Assembly: GCA_902489075.1 (NCBI GenBank)
Contig: CABTYO010000001.1
Coordinates: forward strand, 160,991-224,990
Direction: 5' to 3'
DNA from: an uncultured Faecalicatena sp.
GTDB lineage: Bacteria > Bacillota > Clostridia > Lachnospirales > Lachnospiraceae
DNA length: 64,000 nt
Shown: positions 53,073 to 62,017 of the stretch, piece after piece
Layout of the letters: each line of letters begins with the position of its first letter
Position numbering within the stretch: position 1 is the stretch's first letter
Made by a program: the position numbers and the translations under genes
The notes under the pieces: generated by a model
The model's database searches: none
The model's input: only the letters and a program-made list of their open reading frames with translations
What the model was told of the DNA's origin: nothing

Positions 53073-53509
53073 TATTAGCAAGTTTAAAAAATCTTACAAA
53101 TAACATACAGCAGATGCTGCCGCAGATTAGTGAAATTGAAGAACTGATTAATAGAAGTGAAAATCAATCGGTGGGCAGATATGAAACAGCTTGGGGGTAT
53201 TATATGATCCAGGAGGGGCAGACAACTGATTTAAAGCAGGGGGTATTCGAAAGCCATTGTAAATACTTGGATATACAGTGCCTTCTCAAGGGAAAGGAAT
53301 ATTTAGAATGGCAGGAAATTGACAAGCTGGAGAGGTGTTCAGAGTATTCAGATGTAAAAGATGTACAGTATTTGAATGGATGTGGAAATATACTTTTAAT
53401 AGAGCCAGGTATGTGTTATATCATGTTTCCAGAAGATGGACATAAGGCCTGCGGCCATACCATACAAAAGAGCAGCTACAGAAAGTTTGTTGCCAAAATT
53501 GAAATATAA
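53069..53509 (+). CDS. YhcH/YiaL/EbgC family cupin-like protein
   Basis: The 146-residue protein belongs to the DUF386 group (YhcH of the sialic-acid operon, YiaL of the diketogulonate operon, EbgC). HCKYLDIQCLLKGKEYLEW, then LIEPGMCYIMFPEDGHKACG, are the expected double-stranded beta-helix motifs with metal-binding histidines and glutamate. A sugar-anomerase role has been proposed for YhcH but is not firmly settled. It is translationally coupled (ATGA) to the TctA gene and closes the operon, supporting an acidic-sugar pathway. Confidence 0.88.
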   Translation: MILASLKNLTNNIQQMLPQISEIEELINRSENQSVGRYETAWGYYMIQEGQTTDLKQGVFESHCKYLDIQCLLKGKEYLEWQEIDKLERCSEYSDVKDVQYLNGCGNILLIEPGMCYIMFPEDGHKACGHTIQKSSYRKFVAKIEI

Positions 53510-53564
53510 ACTAGTTAATATCAAAGGAAATGTCGGTTAATACCGTTTTTAAGGTTCCTGCTAC

Positions 53565-53633
53565 AAAATAAGTATATCCCACAGAATACCGTGTTTTTCA
53601 GAACACAATTCTCTGTGGGATATGCTTATTTTT
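53565..53633. terminator. Strong terminator closing the BNR-TTT-YhcH operon
   Basis: AAAATAAG-ATATCCCACAGA pairs with TCTGTGGGATAT-CTTATTTT across a loop that has its own GTGTT/AACAC stem. Ts follow on the plus strand. Confidence 0.9.
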
Positions 53634-53804
53634 CATCAGACTGCTTATTTTGTACCGTAACATGACAAAAACGGTCTCTACGGCTTTTTGAAACGACAGG
53701 TACGCAGACCGCGGGAAGTGGGTCTCACATTTTTCCTGGCTGGCTCATCTGGTGGGACGGTGTTAGTTCAGGAAGGGCTCATGTGGGTGGACCACCCGGG
53801 CAGG

Positions 53805-55607
53805 CTAACTAATTGGCTGTGTTTTTTCTTTCAGCCATGCACGTTCTTCTTCATTCAGGTGAGGGGAGAGTCTGGCATAGGTCTCTTCGTGGTAATGGTT
53901 GATCCAGTCAATCTCTTCCTGGGTGAGCAGGTCGGGAAGGATCAGGCTGGATTCGAAGGGACAGTAGGTTACGGTCTCAAATTTCAGGAAACGGCCGAAT
54001 TCGTTGACGCAGTCTTCCTGGACGAGCAGGTTGTTTTCCAGGCGTACGCCGTGACGTCCTGGCTTATACACGCCGGGTTCGTCGGAGAAGAGCATTCCGG
54101 TATCGAGGGGAACCTGCTTTGCGTAGGGGAACGGCGGGGCAAACTCGGTGATGATCTTGCCGGGGCCTTCATGGACATACAGGAGATATCCCATGCCATG
54201 TCCGGTGCCGTGCCCAAAGTGGCGGGAGTGGTTCCACTGGATGGATTTTGCGATTCCGTCAAGCACGTCTCCGGTGATGCCATAGACAAAGTGCTGGGTC
54301 GCCAGTGCGATGTTGGACTTGAGGGTCAGGGTGTAGTCGGTCTTCATCTCTTCTGTACACGGACCTACGGGGATGACACGGGTGATGTCAGTCGTTCCGG
54401 TCTTGTAGTGGGCACAGAGGTCGAACAGCAGCATTCCTTCTTTTTCCACGGATGCGTGGATTTCTTCGGAAGGGCGGTAGTGCGGCAGGGCTGCATTCGG
54501 TCCGTAGGCGATGATTGCCAGATTTGCGGGCATCAGGTAATCCGGATCCATCCTGCGGAAAATTTCCAGGTCCTTGACCAGATCGTATTCTGTGACAGGG
54601 CCTTTTTCAAGACGGTCGTAAATATGACGCATAAAACGGATGATCGCCACGCATTCTTTGACGTTGCTGATCCGTATGTTTTCCTGTTCTACCGGGTTCT
54701 TGCGGCTCTTAAAGTATGTAATGATATCCATCTGCTCCAGAATCTGTATGGTGTCCGGGATGGAAGAGTAGTGCTTTAAGCTTGTCTTGTACGGGTCGAT
54801 CAGAATCCGGCTTTTGGGCGGAAGTTTTTTGAGGAGGGAGAAAATCTCGTTCCGTGGATAGACGGTGATGCCGTCTGCCTCCAGGTGGGATCTGGCTGCC
54901 GCATCCAGCTTTTCTTCATCCATGCACAGGCATACTTCCCTGGGAGTGAACAGCAGATATCCATGGAATACCGGATAGATCGGGTGGTCACCGCCTCTTA
55001 GGTTGGTCAGCCAGGCCACATCATCGACGCAGCAGCCCAGGTAACAGTCGGCCCCGCTGTCTGCAATCCGGGCGCGGACCCGTGCAATTTTGTCGGGGCG
55101 GGATTCTCCGGTGCAGTTAAGAGCAAGTTCCCAGACCGGTGCATCAGGGATCGGGGGACGGTCAGTCCAGAGCTGTCCGGGATAATTTTTCTCGTGACGG
55201 ATCTGTCCGCCATACTGCTGAAAGAAGGCCATACATTTCCTGTAGTCGGCGATCGAGAGGACCTCACCATCCATGGCAAGTGTGAAACCTCTGTCTACAT
55301 GTCTTACCACCCATTCCATCCAGTCCGGGGTTCCCTGCGTGGAAGTGTTGATCAGTTCAAAGATACTGGTATCCAGTTCCCGCTCCATCTGTGCGATATA
55401 ACGTCCGTCGCTCCAGAAGGCGGCATGGTTCAGTGTCACGACGCAGCACCCGGCGGTTCCTGTAAAACCACTGAACCACTGCATAGCGCGCCAGTGAGTG
55501 GCAACTCCTTCACTTTGATGCGGATCCGCAGTCCCAATATAGACCGCGTCCACGTGCTCCTGCTTCATGAGTTCTCTCAGAGCGGATACATGTTCTTTTC
55601 CTGTCAT
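53805..55607 (-). CDS. Aminopeptidase P family protein (M24 metallopeptidase, two creatinase-N domains)
   Basis: The 600-residue enzyme removes N-terminal residues ahead of proline. It has a tandem creatinase-like N-terminal region (1-300) and a pita-bread C-terminal domain with metal ligands in FDLCAHYKTGTTDITR (two Asp), GHGTGHGMG (His), SDEPGVY (Glu) and RLENNLLV (Glu). No signal peptide is seen, so it is cytoplasmic. This long form is the usual one in Clostridia and Bacteroides. A decayed copy of part of the gene lies on the other side of the sialidase-like island. The start at 55607 is preceded on the minus strand by GAGGATT. Confidence 0.9.
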   Translation of the reverse strand: MTGKEHVSALRELMKQEHVDAVYIGTADPHQSEGVATHWRAMQWFSGFTGTAGCCVVTLNHAAFWSDGRYIAQMERELDTSIFELINTSTQGTPDWMEWVVRHVDRGFTLAMDGEVLSIADYRKCMAFFQQYGGQIRHEKNYPGQLWTDRPPIPDAPVWELALNCTGESRPDKIARVRARIADSGADCYLGCCVDDVAWLTNLRGGDHPIYPVFHGYLLFTPREVCLCMDEEKLDAAARSHLEADGITVYPRNEIFSLLKKLPPKSRILIDPYKTSLKHYSSIPDTIQILEQMDIITYFKSRKNPVEQENIRISNVKECVAIIRFMRHIYDRLEKGPVTEYDLVKDLEIFRRMDPDYLMPANLAIIAYGPNAALPHYRPSEEIHASVEKEGMLLFDLCAHYKTGTTDITRVIPVGPCTEEMKTDYTLTLKSNIALATQHFVYGITGDVLDGIAKSIQWNHSRHFGHGTGHGMGYLLYVHEGPGKIITEFAPPFPYAKQVPLDTGMLFSDEPGVYKPGRHGVRLENNLLVQEDCVNEFGRFLKFETVTYCPFESSLILPDLLTQEEIDWINHYHEETYARLSPHLNEEERAWLKEKTQPIS

Positions 55608-55775
55608 AAGAAAATCCTCCTCATTTTGCTGAATCCTGCTGACAGGAAAGCGTGATTCCTTTTCTGCCGGTCAGGATTTTTGTCGCTTTACTTTGCTGTC
55701 AGTATACCAGATTTCAGGGCATACGTGAAGAAGATAAAACGTCCCGGCGGCATCTGTTTTGAGGAGATGGGAGAG

Positions 55776-56102
55776 TCAGATAAATACATTCTGGACCAGA
55801 AGCATATATACAATAGTCCCGCCGGCAATACTCAGCAGCATGTTTTTCTTCCATTTATGGAGGAGAAACACACAGAAGACGGCAATCAGTTCCGGCAGAC
55901 AGTAGAATCCCTGATCCGGTGCGTCCTTCAAAGAGTAGACTACCAACAGCCCGATGACGGCGTTTGGCAGAACCTTTCCCAGAAAACGGATGAAGGATGG
56001 CGGTGTCTTATCTGCCGGGAAGACGAGAAACGGTAAGAAACGCGTCAGCATGGTTCCGGCGACAACGGTTAAAATCGTAAAAATACTTTGAGCGGCAGTC
56101 AT
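55776..56102 (-). CDS. azlD: Branched-chain amino acid exporter small subunit (AzlD family)
   Basis: The 108-residue membrane protein with about four helices matches AzlD (TRFLPFLVFP, SFIRFLGKVLPNAVIGLLVVY, a hallmark region). It pairs with AzlC to export branched-chain amino acids or analogues. Its ATG overlaps the azlC stop (ATGA). Confidence 0.88.
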   Translation of the reverse strand: MTAAQSIFTILTVVAGTMLTRFLPFLVFPADKTPPSFIRFLGKVLPNAVIGLLVVYSLKDAPDQGFYCLPELIAVFCVFLLHKWKKNMLLSIAGGTIVYMLLVQNVFI

Positions 56103-56800
56103 TCTGCGTCCACCTCACTTTCTTTTTCCAGAGTGTTTCTCTTACAGGCAAAGCATAAGACAATGCCCAGCATTGCAGGAACCATAAAATTCTGACTGCC
56201 GAATACAAAAAGGCAGACTACAGAGCAGATGATCCCAATCAGTGCGGGAGTATGATCCGTCGTCTCCTCCCATTGTCCAAGGAACATGACAACGAAAAGG
56301 GCGGTCATGACAAATTCGATTCCTTTCGTGTCGAAGTGGATCACATAACCCAGAAGCCCTCCCAGGGCCGCCCCGGTCACCCAGTAAATGTGGTTCAGTA
56401 AGGTGACCCAGAACATAAACCATCCCCGGTCCACATCCGGCGGCGGTGTAACGGAACAGTTGATGGAAAAGGATTCATCGCACATGCCAAATATGAGATA
56501 GAACTTCTTGACACCACAGTTTTTATATTGGTCCAGCATGGAGATTCCGTAAAAAAGATGCCTGGCATTAACCATAAGTGTCAGCAGAAACGCGTAAATG
56601 GGATGGAAAGCTGACAATAAGAGATTGACGGTGACAAATTCCATGGAACCGGCAAAGATGAACATGCTCATAAACAGGGGATAGAGAAAAGAGAAGCCTT
56701 TGCTTTTCATCAGAAATCCATAGGACATTCCTAAAAACAGAAATCCCACGCAAATGGGAAGGGTGTGCGGCAGCGCCGCTTTCAGTGCTTTTTTCTTCAT
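56099..56800 (-). CDS. azlC: Branched-chain amino acid exporter large subunit (AzlC family)
   Basis: The 233-residue inner-membrane protein has the AzlC pattern (LPICVGFLFLGMSYGFLM, FAGSMEFVTVNLLLS, LMVNARHLFYGISML, FGMCDESFSI). I start it at ATG 56800, where AAGGAG lies ten bases upstream; the frame is open back to 56905 with no ribosome site. It is transcribed divergently from the XRE-cupin regulator, which very probably controls it, and is coupled to azlD. Confidence 0.9.
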   Translation of the reverse strand: MKKKALKAALPHTLPICVGFLFLGMSYGFLMKSKGFSFLYPLFMSMFIFAGSMEFVTVNLLLSAFHPIYAFLLTLMVNARHLFYGISMLDQYKNCGVKKFYLIFGMCDESFSINCSVTPPPDVDRGWFMFWVTLLNHIYWVTGAALGGLLGYVIHFDTKGIEFVMTALFVVMFLGQWEETTDHTPALIGIICSVVCLFVFGSQNFMVPAMLGIVLCFACKRNTLEKESEVDAE

Positions 56801-56897
56801 ATGCTGTTTTCTCCTTAGATTATCTTGCATTTTCTGCACGCCGCCAATATAATGGAAGTATTCATTATATCTGATGTGCGTCAGAAATAGTGAACGG

Positions 56898-56929
56898 TTG
56901 TACAATATATATTACGTTTGTTCAATATA
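56898..56929. promoter_or_regulatory. Direct-repeat operator between azlC and its regulator
   Basis: TTGTACAATATA (56898-56909) and TTGTTCAATATA (56918-56929) are near-identical repeats with starts 20 bases apart, two helical turns, in the divergent promoter region. They fit binding of the XRE regulator. Confidence 0.5.
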
Positions 56930-56957
56930 ATTGTCAAGCGAAAAGAGAGGATATTTT

Positions 56958-57509
56958 ATGGAGCTGAGTAAAATTATTGCATTTAATTTAAAAAAGCTGA
57001 GGACGGAGAGGAATCTCAGCCTGGGGCAGCTGGCGGCAGAATCGGGGATCAGTAAGACGATGCTGTCAGATATCGAAAAAGGGAACAGTAACCCGACGAT
57101 CAATACGATCTGGAAAATAGCCAATGGCCTGAAAGTGCCATATACGAAGCTGATAGACGGGGTGGACGGTGAGACCACGGTCGTCTCGAGGAAAGAGACG
57201 ATGGAGCAGACGGGGGAGACGAAGGCCTACCGTGTCTACTGCTACTTTACGACTACGCCGACCAGAAATTTTGAACTGTTCTACTGTGAGCTGGATCGCC
57301 ATTCCTCCAATCAGTCCATCGGCCATTCTGAGAAAGCGCAGGAATATATCTACGTGATCATAGGTGAGCTGACGCTGGATACAGAGAACGGAGAATTTAT
57401 TTTGCAGGAAGGGGATTCCATGGCGTTTGATTCTTCCATCAGCCATACGTATATCAATCAGCAGGAAGAGATGGCGGCTTTTATCGTTATCAATTATTAT
57501 CCAATGTAA
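56958..57509 (+). CDS. XRE-family regulator with C-terminal cupin sensor domain
   Basis: The 183-residue protein has a lambda-type helix-turn-helix (about 8-62; LSLGQLAAESGISKTMLSDI) and a cupin domain (about 105-180; SEKAQEYIYVIIGELTL, GDSMAFDSSISHTYIN). AGAGGA favours ATG 56958 over an in-frame ATG at 56931. This fusion typically senses an amino acid or related metabolite and controls a neighbouring exporter. It is divergent from azlCD and followed within 13 bases by a MATE exporter, so it may regulate both. Confidence 0.87.
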   Translation: MELSKIIAFNLKKLRTERNLSLGQLAAESGISKTMLSDIEKGNSNPTINTIWKIANGLKVPYTKLIDGVDGETTVVSRKETMEQTGETKAYRVYCYFTTTPTRNFELFYCELDRHSSNQSIGHSEKAQEYIYVIIGELTLDTENGEFILQEGDSMAFDSSISHTYINQQEEMAAFIVINYYPM

Positions 57510-57522
57510 AGGGAGCAAAGAC

Positions 57523-58893
57523 TTGAAAGAAAAAGAATTAAAGAACAAAGGATTTTACAGAAACTTTTTCTCCATCTATGTGGTACTTGTGCTGCAGAAT
57601 GTCATTACCATCAGCGTAAATCTTGCCGATAACATGATGCTTGGCTCTTACAGCGAGACGTCACTGGCAGGTGTTGCCGCTGTGAATCAGATCCAGTTTG
57701 TCTATCAGCAGCTTTTATTTGCACTGGGGGATGGACTGGTGATCATCTGCAGCCAGTACTGGGGAAAGCATCAGACCGGGCCGATGAAGAAGATCGCTGC
57801 CTCGGCCATGCGGCTGGGACTGCTTGTGGGCGTGGTTCTGTTTCTGCTGGTCAGTATTTTCCCGTATCAGGCTGTTGGAATCTTTACAACAGATGGACCG
57901 ATTATCCAGGAAGGGGTCAATTATTTAAAGGTCATTCGTTTTACCTACTTGTTCTTTGCAGTGACACAGCTTCTGCTGGCAACTCTGCGCAGTGTGGAGG
58001 TTGTGAATATTGCATTTTACCTTTCCGTGATGACCTTTTTTGTCAATTGCGGTATCAATTACGTACTGATTTACGGAAAATTTGGAGCACCAGAGCTGGG
58101 CGCTGTGGGGGCGGCCATAGGAACTCTGGCGGCCAGGATTCTGGAATGTGGAGTGTTGATTGTCTATATGCTCAGGAAAGAAGCCAGCCTGAAAATGAGG
58201 CCGAAGGATTATCTGAGAACGGACCGTCTTCTATTTAAGGATTACATCAGGCTGACCAGTCCCATGCTTTTAGTGCAGGGGCTGTGGGGGATTAATACGG
58301 CCCTGCAGACAGCAATTCTGGGACATATGACAGCGGCGGCGATCGCGGCAAACAGTGCGGCGTCCACCCTGTTTATGCTGGTAAAGTCCACGGCAGTAGG
58401 TGCATCATCGGCAGCTTCTATCATCATAGGAAAGACAGTGGGCACCGGGGATACGGACCAGGTGATGCGCTATTCCAGTAAACTTCAGCGAATGTTTGTT
58501 GTGATCGGGGTACTTTCGGGAATCCTTTTATTCTTCCTGAGAATTCCGGTTCTGAGTCTGTATGACCTGTCAGCATCCACGAAAGAGATGACGAATACGT
58601 TCCTGATCATCCTAAGTGTTGTCTGTGTGGGCATGTCCTATCAGATGCCGACGAACAACGGAATCATCCGGGGAGGCGGATACGCCATGTTTGTAGTGAA
58701 GATGGATCTGATCAGTATCTGGATGATCGTGATCCCGCTGTCATTTGTGATGGCATTTGTGGTAAAGGCATCACCGGCGGTGGTGGTGTGCTGCCTGAAT
58801 GCGGACCAGATATTCAAGTGCGTTCCAGCGTATCTGGAATCACATTATGGGCACTGGATCAAGAAACTTACGCGAGAGGAAAAGACAGTATAA
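57523..58893 (+). CDS. MATE-family efflux transporter
   Basis: The 456-residue membrane protein with twelve helices belongs to the MATE drug/sodium or proton antiporters (NLADNMMLGSYSETSLAGVA; VNQIQFVYQQLLFALGDG). The frame is open back to 57427 inside the regulator, but a TTG at 57523 with GGGAG eight bases upstream is the best start, 13 bases after the regulator stop. It is probably co-transcribed with the XRE-cupin gene. Its substrate is unknown. A bidirectional terminator follows. Confidence 0.85.
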   Translation: MKEKELKNKGFYRNFFSIYVVLVLQNVITISVNLADNMMLGSYSETSLAGVAAVNQIQFVYQQLLFALGDGLVIICSQYWGKHQTGPMKKIAASAMRLGLLVGVVLFLLVSIFPYQAVGIFTTDGPIIQEGVNYLKVIRFTYLFFAVTQLLLATLRSVEVVNIAFYLSVMTFFVNCGINYVLIYGKFGAPELGAVGAAIGTLAARILECGVLIVYMLRKEASLKMRPKDYLRTDRLLFKDYIRLTSPMLLVQGLWGINTALQTAILGHMTAAAIAANSAASTLFMLVKSTAVGASSAASIIIGKTVGTGDTDQVMRYSSKLQRMFVVIGVLSGILLFFLRIPVLSLYDLSASTKEMTNTFLIILSVVCVGMSYQMPTNNGIIRGGGYAMFVVKMDLISIWMIVIPLSFVMAFVVKASPAVVVCCLNADQIFKCVPAYLESHYGHWIKKLTREEKTV

Positions 58894-58959
58894 AAACAGC
58901 CTGTATCACAGCTTCCGATGTGCCAGGAACGTTGGAAGGAGCGGTACAGGCTGTTTTTT
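58892..58959. terminator. Bidirectional terminator between convergent genes
   Basis: AAAACAGCCTGTA (58893-58905) pairs with TACAGGCTGTTTT (58945-58957), with Ts on the right and As on the left, shared by the MATE and AAA_14 genes. Confidence 0.85.
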
Positions 58960-58968
58960 GGTTAATTT

Positions 58969-60270
58969 TTAAAGAAGATATTCCAGTTCGCTAACGGCAT
59001 AGAGGGGAAGATTGGTAAGAGTATCTTCTTCTTTATAATCAGACATCGATGTTCTGACAGACAGCTCTGGCTGAAATTTTTCCCGATAGGATTTCAGGCT
59101 TTTCGCTTTCAGGTTGACCTCTGCTTTTACTTCAACGGGTACAATTTTTTCCCCATTATCTATTACAAAATCGATTTCACAGGTATTGCGGTCATTGGTG
59201 TAGTAGTACACAGAAAGTTCTGTCTGTGATGCAAGCTGCTGCATGACATACTGCTCCGTAAGAGAGCCTTTAAACTCTGTAAAAAGATCATTGCCGTTCA
59301 GCAGCGCCTTCTGGTTCAAGCCAACCATACAGGAGAGCAGCCCAACATCCAGAAGAAACAGTTTGAATGCTTTCAGGTCCTCGTATGCCCGAAGAGGCAG
59401 ACCGGGGCTTGTGATCCGGCTGACTTTATGAACCAGTCCGCAGTCAGAAAGCCACATGATTGCGGTCTCATAATCTTTTGCCCTTGCACCCTCACGGAGA
59501 AGGCCATATATGAATTTTCGGTTTTCCTTTGCCAGTTGTGATGGAATACTGTTCCACACCATGCGGATCTTTGGAACAATTTCGTTAGGTGCATGCTTGG
59601 AAAAGTCCTGTTCATAGGCATCCAGTATCCGTTTCTGGATTCTGCGCACTTCGTTAAAATCCTGGTCTTCTGTAAAACACAGGACAGCTTCCGGCATCCC
59701 GCCTACAAAATAGTACTGCTTTAATGCATCGATATAAGTCTGCCTGAAACTGCTGACCATGTCGAAATCATGCTGATTTAAAACCTCAGTAAAACGTTCT
59801 TTTCCGGTGGCAGTCAGAAACTCCTGGAAGGAGAGTGGGTATAGTTTAAGAAAATCTACCTTTCCTACCGGAAAAGAGGTGCCTTCATGAAGGGCAATTC
59901 CCAAAAGTGAGCCTGCACAGATGATGTGGTACTGGGGAGCATTCTCGCAGAAATATTTCAGACTGGTCAGTGCTTTTGGGACTTCCTGCACCTCATCGAA
60001 AATCAGGAGTGTATGTTCCGGATCGATCTTCCTTCCCGCATATAGTTCAAGTCCAAGAATAAGCCGCTGAGTATTTAAATCAGCGGAAAACAATTCCTGC
60101 ATCTGGCTGTTGGAATCGAAGTTGATATATACAGAGTCTTCATATGCCTGGGAGCCAAATTCCTTCATCAGCCAGGTCTTTCCAACCTGTCTCGCCCCTT
60201 CAATAATAAGAGGCTTGCGGCGGGGATTTTTCTTCCATTTATAGAGTTCTTTTATTGCACAGCGATACAT
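58969..60270 (-). CDS. AAA_14 / DUF4143 ATPase with PD-(D/E)XK-like C-terminal domain
   Basis: The 433-residue protein has an AAA-type ATPase domain with Walker A GARQVGKTW (about 25-33) and Walker B LLIFDEVQEVP, then an arginine-type region and a DUF4143 C-terminal domain with a nuclease-like EIDFVIDNG...VPVEVKAE motif near 365-385. Members of this common bacterial family have no settled function; a link to DNA defence or mobile elements has been proposed. GGAGGTGG precedes the ATG. It is a single gene between two MATE genes. Confidence 0.9.
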   Translation of the reverse strand: MYRCAIKELYKWKKNPRRKPLIIEGARQVGKTWLMKEFGSQAYEDSVYINFDSNSQMQELFSADLNTQRLILGLELYAGRKIDPEHTLLIFDEVQEVPKALTSLKYFCENAPQYHIICAGSLLGIALHEGTSFPVGKVDFLKLYPLSFQEFLTATGKERFTEVLNQHDFDMVSSFRQTYIDALKQYYFVGGMPEAVLCFTEDQDFNEVRRIQKRILDAYEQDFSKHAPNEIVPKIRMVWNSIPSQLAKENRKFIYGLLREGARAKDYETAIMWLSDCGLVHKVSRITSPGLPLRAYEDLKAFKLFLLDVGLLSCMVGLNQKALLNGNDLFTEFKGSLTEQYVMQQLASQTELSVYYYTNDRNTCEIDFVIDNGEKIVPVEVKAEVNLKAKSLKSYREKFQPELSVRTSMSDYKEEDTLTNLPLYAVSELEYLL

Positions 60271-60444
60271 GATACCACCTCCGGATCATTATGATAATTA
60301 TAGTATAACACTGTTTTACATAATATACACGGAAAAATTGAAGATTTATACACTTTTTACACCGAAAAAATGTTAACCAATACATTTTATTCAATGAAAA
60401 AAAGCCGTTTGTAGTCAAGGGAAGAAATATTAAGATTAACAAAA

Positions 60445-60474
60445 AAGCAAAAATCATATTTTGATTTTTGCTTT
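60445..60474. terminator. Hairpin in the gap before the second MATE gene
   Basis: AAGCAAAAATCA pairs with TGATTTTTGCTT around a five-base loop (60445-60473). It is flanked by A and T runs and can terminate in either direction. The rest of the 318-base gap is AT-rich, with no recognisable gene. Confidence 0.65.
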
Positions 60475-60588
60475 CTGTATTTTAGGGCAACAGGAAATAG
60501 CGCAAAAATCATATGCGGGGAGGATAAGTTAAGGGAAGTATTTATCTGTTTCCTGGGATATAATGAGGGTTAAAAGGGGGAATCTATC

Positions 60589-61986
60589 ATGGGAAAATTA
60601 TTCGGGCCGGTCGATATGACAAAAGGGACGCCCTGGAAGAAGATTGGGATATTCACGATTCCTATGCTGCTTGGTAATATTGCACAGCAATTGTATAATA
60701 CAGTGGATAGCGTTGTAGTTGGTAAATATATCGGGGATTCTGCACTGGCGGCTGTAGGTTCGGCAGGACCGGTCGTGAATCTTTTGATTGTATTATTTGT
60801 AGGGATAAGTGTCGGTGCAAGCATTGTGGTATCCCAGTATCTGGGCGCCAGAATACGTGACGGGCTGTCAAATACAATCGGTAACCGTATTACGCTTACA
60901 TTTATTGCATCAGTATTAGTCATGGTGGTAGCCACGCTGCTTGCCAGGCCGATGCTTCTGCTTTTAAATACGCCTGACAGCATTATTGACTGGTGTACAT
61001 CCTATCTGAGAATTTTATTTCTGGGATCGGCAGGGCTGGCTTTTTTTAACATACTAAGCGGGGTTCTGCGTGGATTAGGCGATTCTGTTTCCGCATTAAT
61101 TTATCTGCTTATTTCAAGTCTGATTAATATTATTTTAGACCTGTTTTTTGTTTCCGTGTTGAAACTGGGAGTTGACGGGGTAGCCTATGCAACAATTATT
61201 GCACAGGGGATTTCTGGTCTATTGTGCTTCCTCAAATTAAAACGGATGAATACACTGTTTGATATCAGGCTTAAGAACTTGAAATTGGAGAAGGAATTTG
61301 CCGTTAATATTATTAAGCTGGGATTTCCTTCAGGAGTGACACAGGCCATTCTGGCAACTTCAATGCTGCTGGTACAGTCATTGACAAATAGTTTCGGGGA
61401 ATTATTTATTGCAGCGAATGTGATGGTAATGCGTGTGGACGGCTTCGTGATGCTGCCGAACCAATCCTTCGGAAACGGACTGACGACATATGCAGGACAG
61501 AATGTAGGCGCCGGGGATCAGGCAAGAGTTGAACAGGGAGCCAGACAGGGGACCTGGATGACAATTATCACAACCTCTGTAATCACGGTTTCTATTCTGA
61601 TTTTCGGAAAAAGCCTTATGGGGATATTTACAAACACAGAGGAACTGATTGACACGAGTATAAGAATGATGATGATACTTGCTCCGGGCTATGTTGCAAT
61701 GGGAATCGTACAGGGCTTGTCTGGAGTTATGAGGGGGGCAGGTGATACAATCACACCAATGTGGATTGCAATAACAATGACCCTGTTTATCCGTGTGCCG
61801 CTGGCATATTTACTTACATTTTTGACGAAAAGTGCACAATACCCGCAGGGAAGGAAGGAATGTATCTTTATTTCATTGACATTGTCTCTAATTATGGGAG
61901 CGGTCATGAATGTCTATTTCTATAAAAAAGGTAAATGGAGAGGAAAGAGTGTCATTAAAAGTGAGGTCAGGAATATAGAAAAATAG
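60589..61986 (+). CDS. MATE-family efflux transporter (second copy)
   Basis: The 465-residue twelve-helix protein has MATE motifs (KIGIFTIPMLLGNIAQQLYN, NTVDSVVVGKYIGDSALAAV, VLRGLGDSVSALIYLLISS, GVMRGAGDTITPMWI). It is a paralogue from a different branch of the family than the MATE gene at 57523. AAAGGGGG precedes ATG 60589. It stands alone between two non-coding gaps. Substrate unknown. Confidence 0.9.
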   Translation: MGKLFGPVDMTKGTPWKKIGIFTIPMLLGNIAQQLYNTVDSVVVGKYIGDSALAAVGSAGPVVNLLIVLFVGISVGASIVVSQYLGARIRDGLSNTIGNRITLTFIASVLVMVVATLLARPMLLLLNTPDSIIDWCTSYLRILFLGSAGLAFFNILSGVLRGLGDSVSALIYLLISSLINIILDLFFVSVLKLGVDGVAYATIIAQGISGLLCFLKLKRMNTLFDIRLKNLKLEKEFAVNIIKLGFPSGVTQAILATSMLLVQSLTNSFGELFIAANVMVMRVDGFVMLPNQSFGNGLTTYAGQNVGAGDQARVEQGARQGTWMTIITTSVITVSILIFGKSLMGIFTNTEELIDTSIRMMMILAPGYVAMGIVQGLSGVMRGAGDTITPMWIAITMTLFIRVPLAYLLTFLTKSAQYPQGRKECIFISLTLSLIMGAVMNVYFYKKGKWRGKSVIKSEVRNIEK

Positions 61987-62017
61987 AAGAGAAGGAAGAG
62001 GAAGAGAAAGCAGGCTG

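Noticed and set aside
53688..54779. Long open frame (363 codons) on the plus strand
   Set aside because: It is antisense to the aminopeptidase P gene, whose active-site motifs are intact; the plus-strand translation has no recognisable domain.
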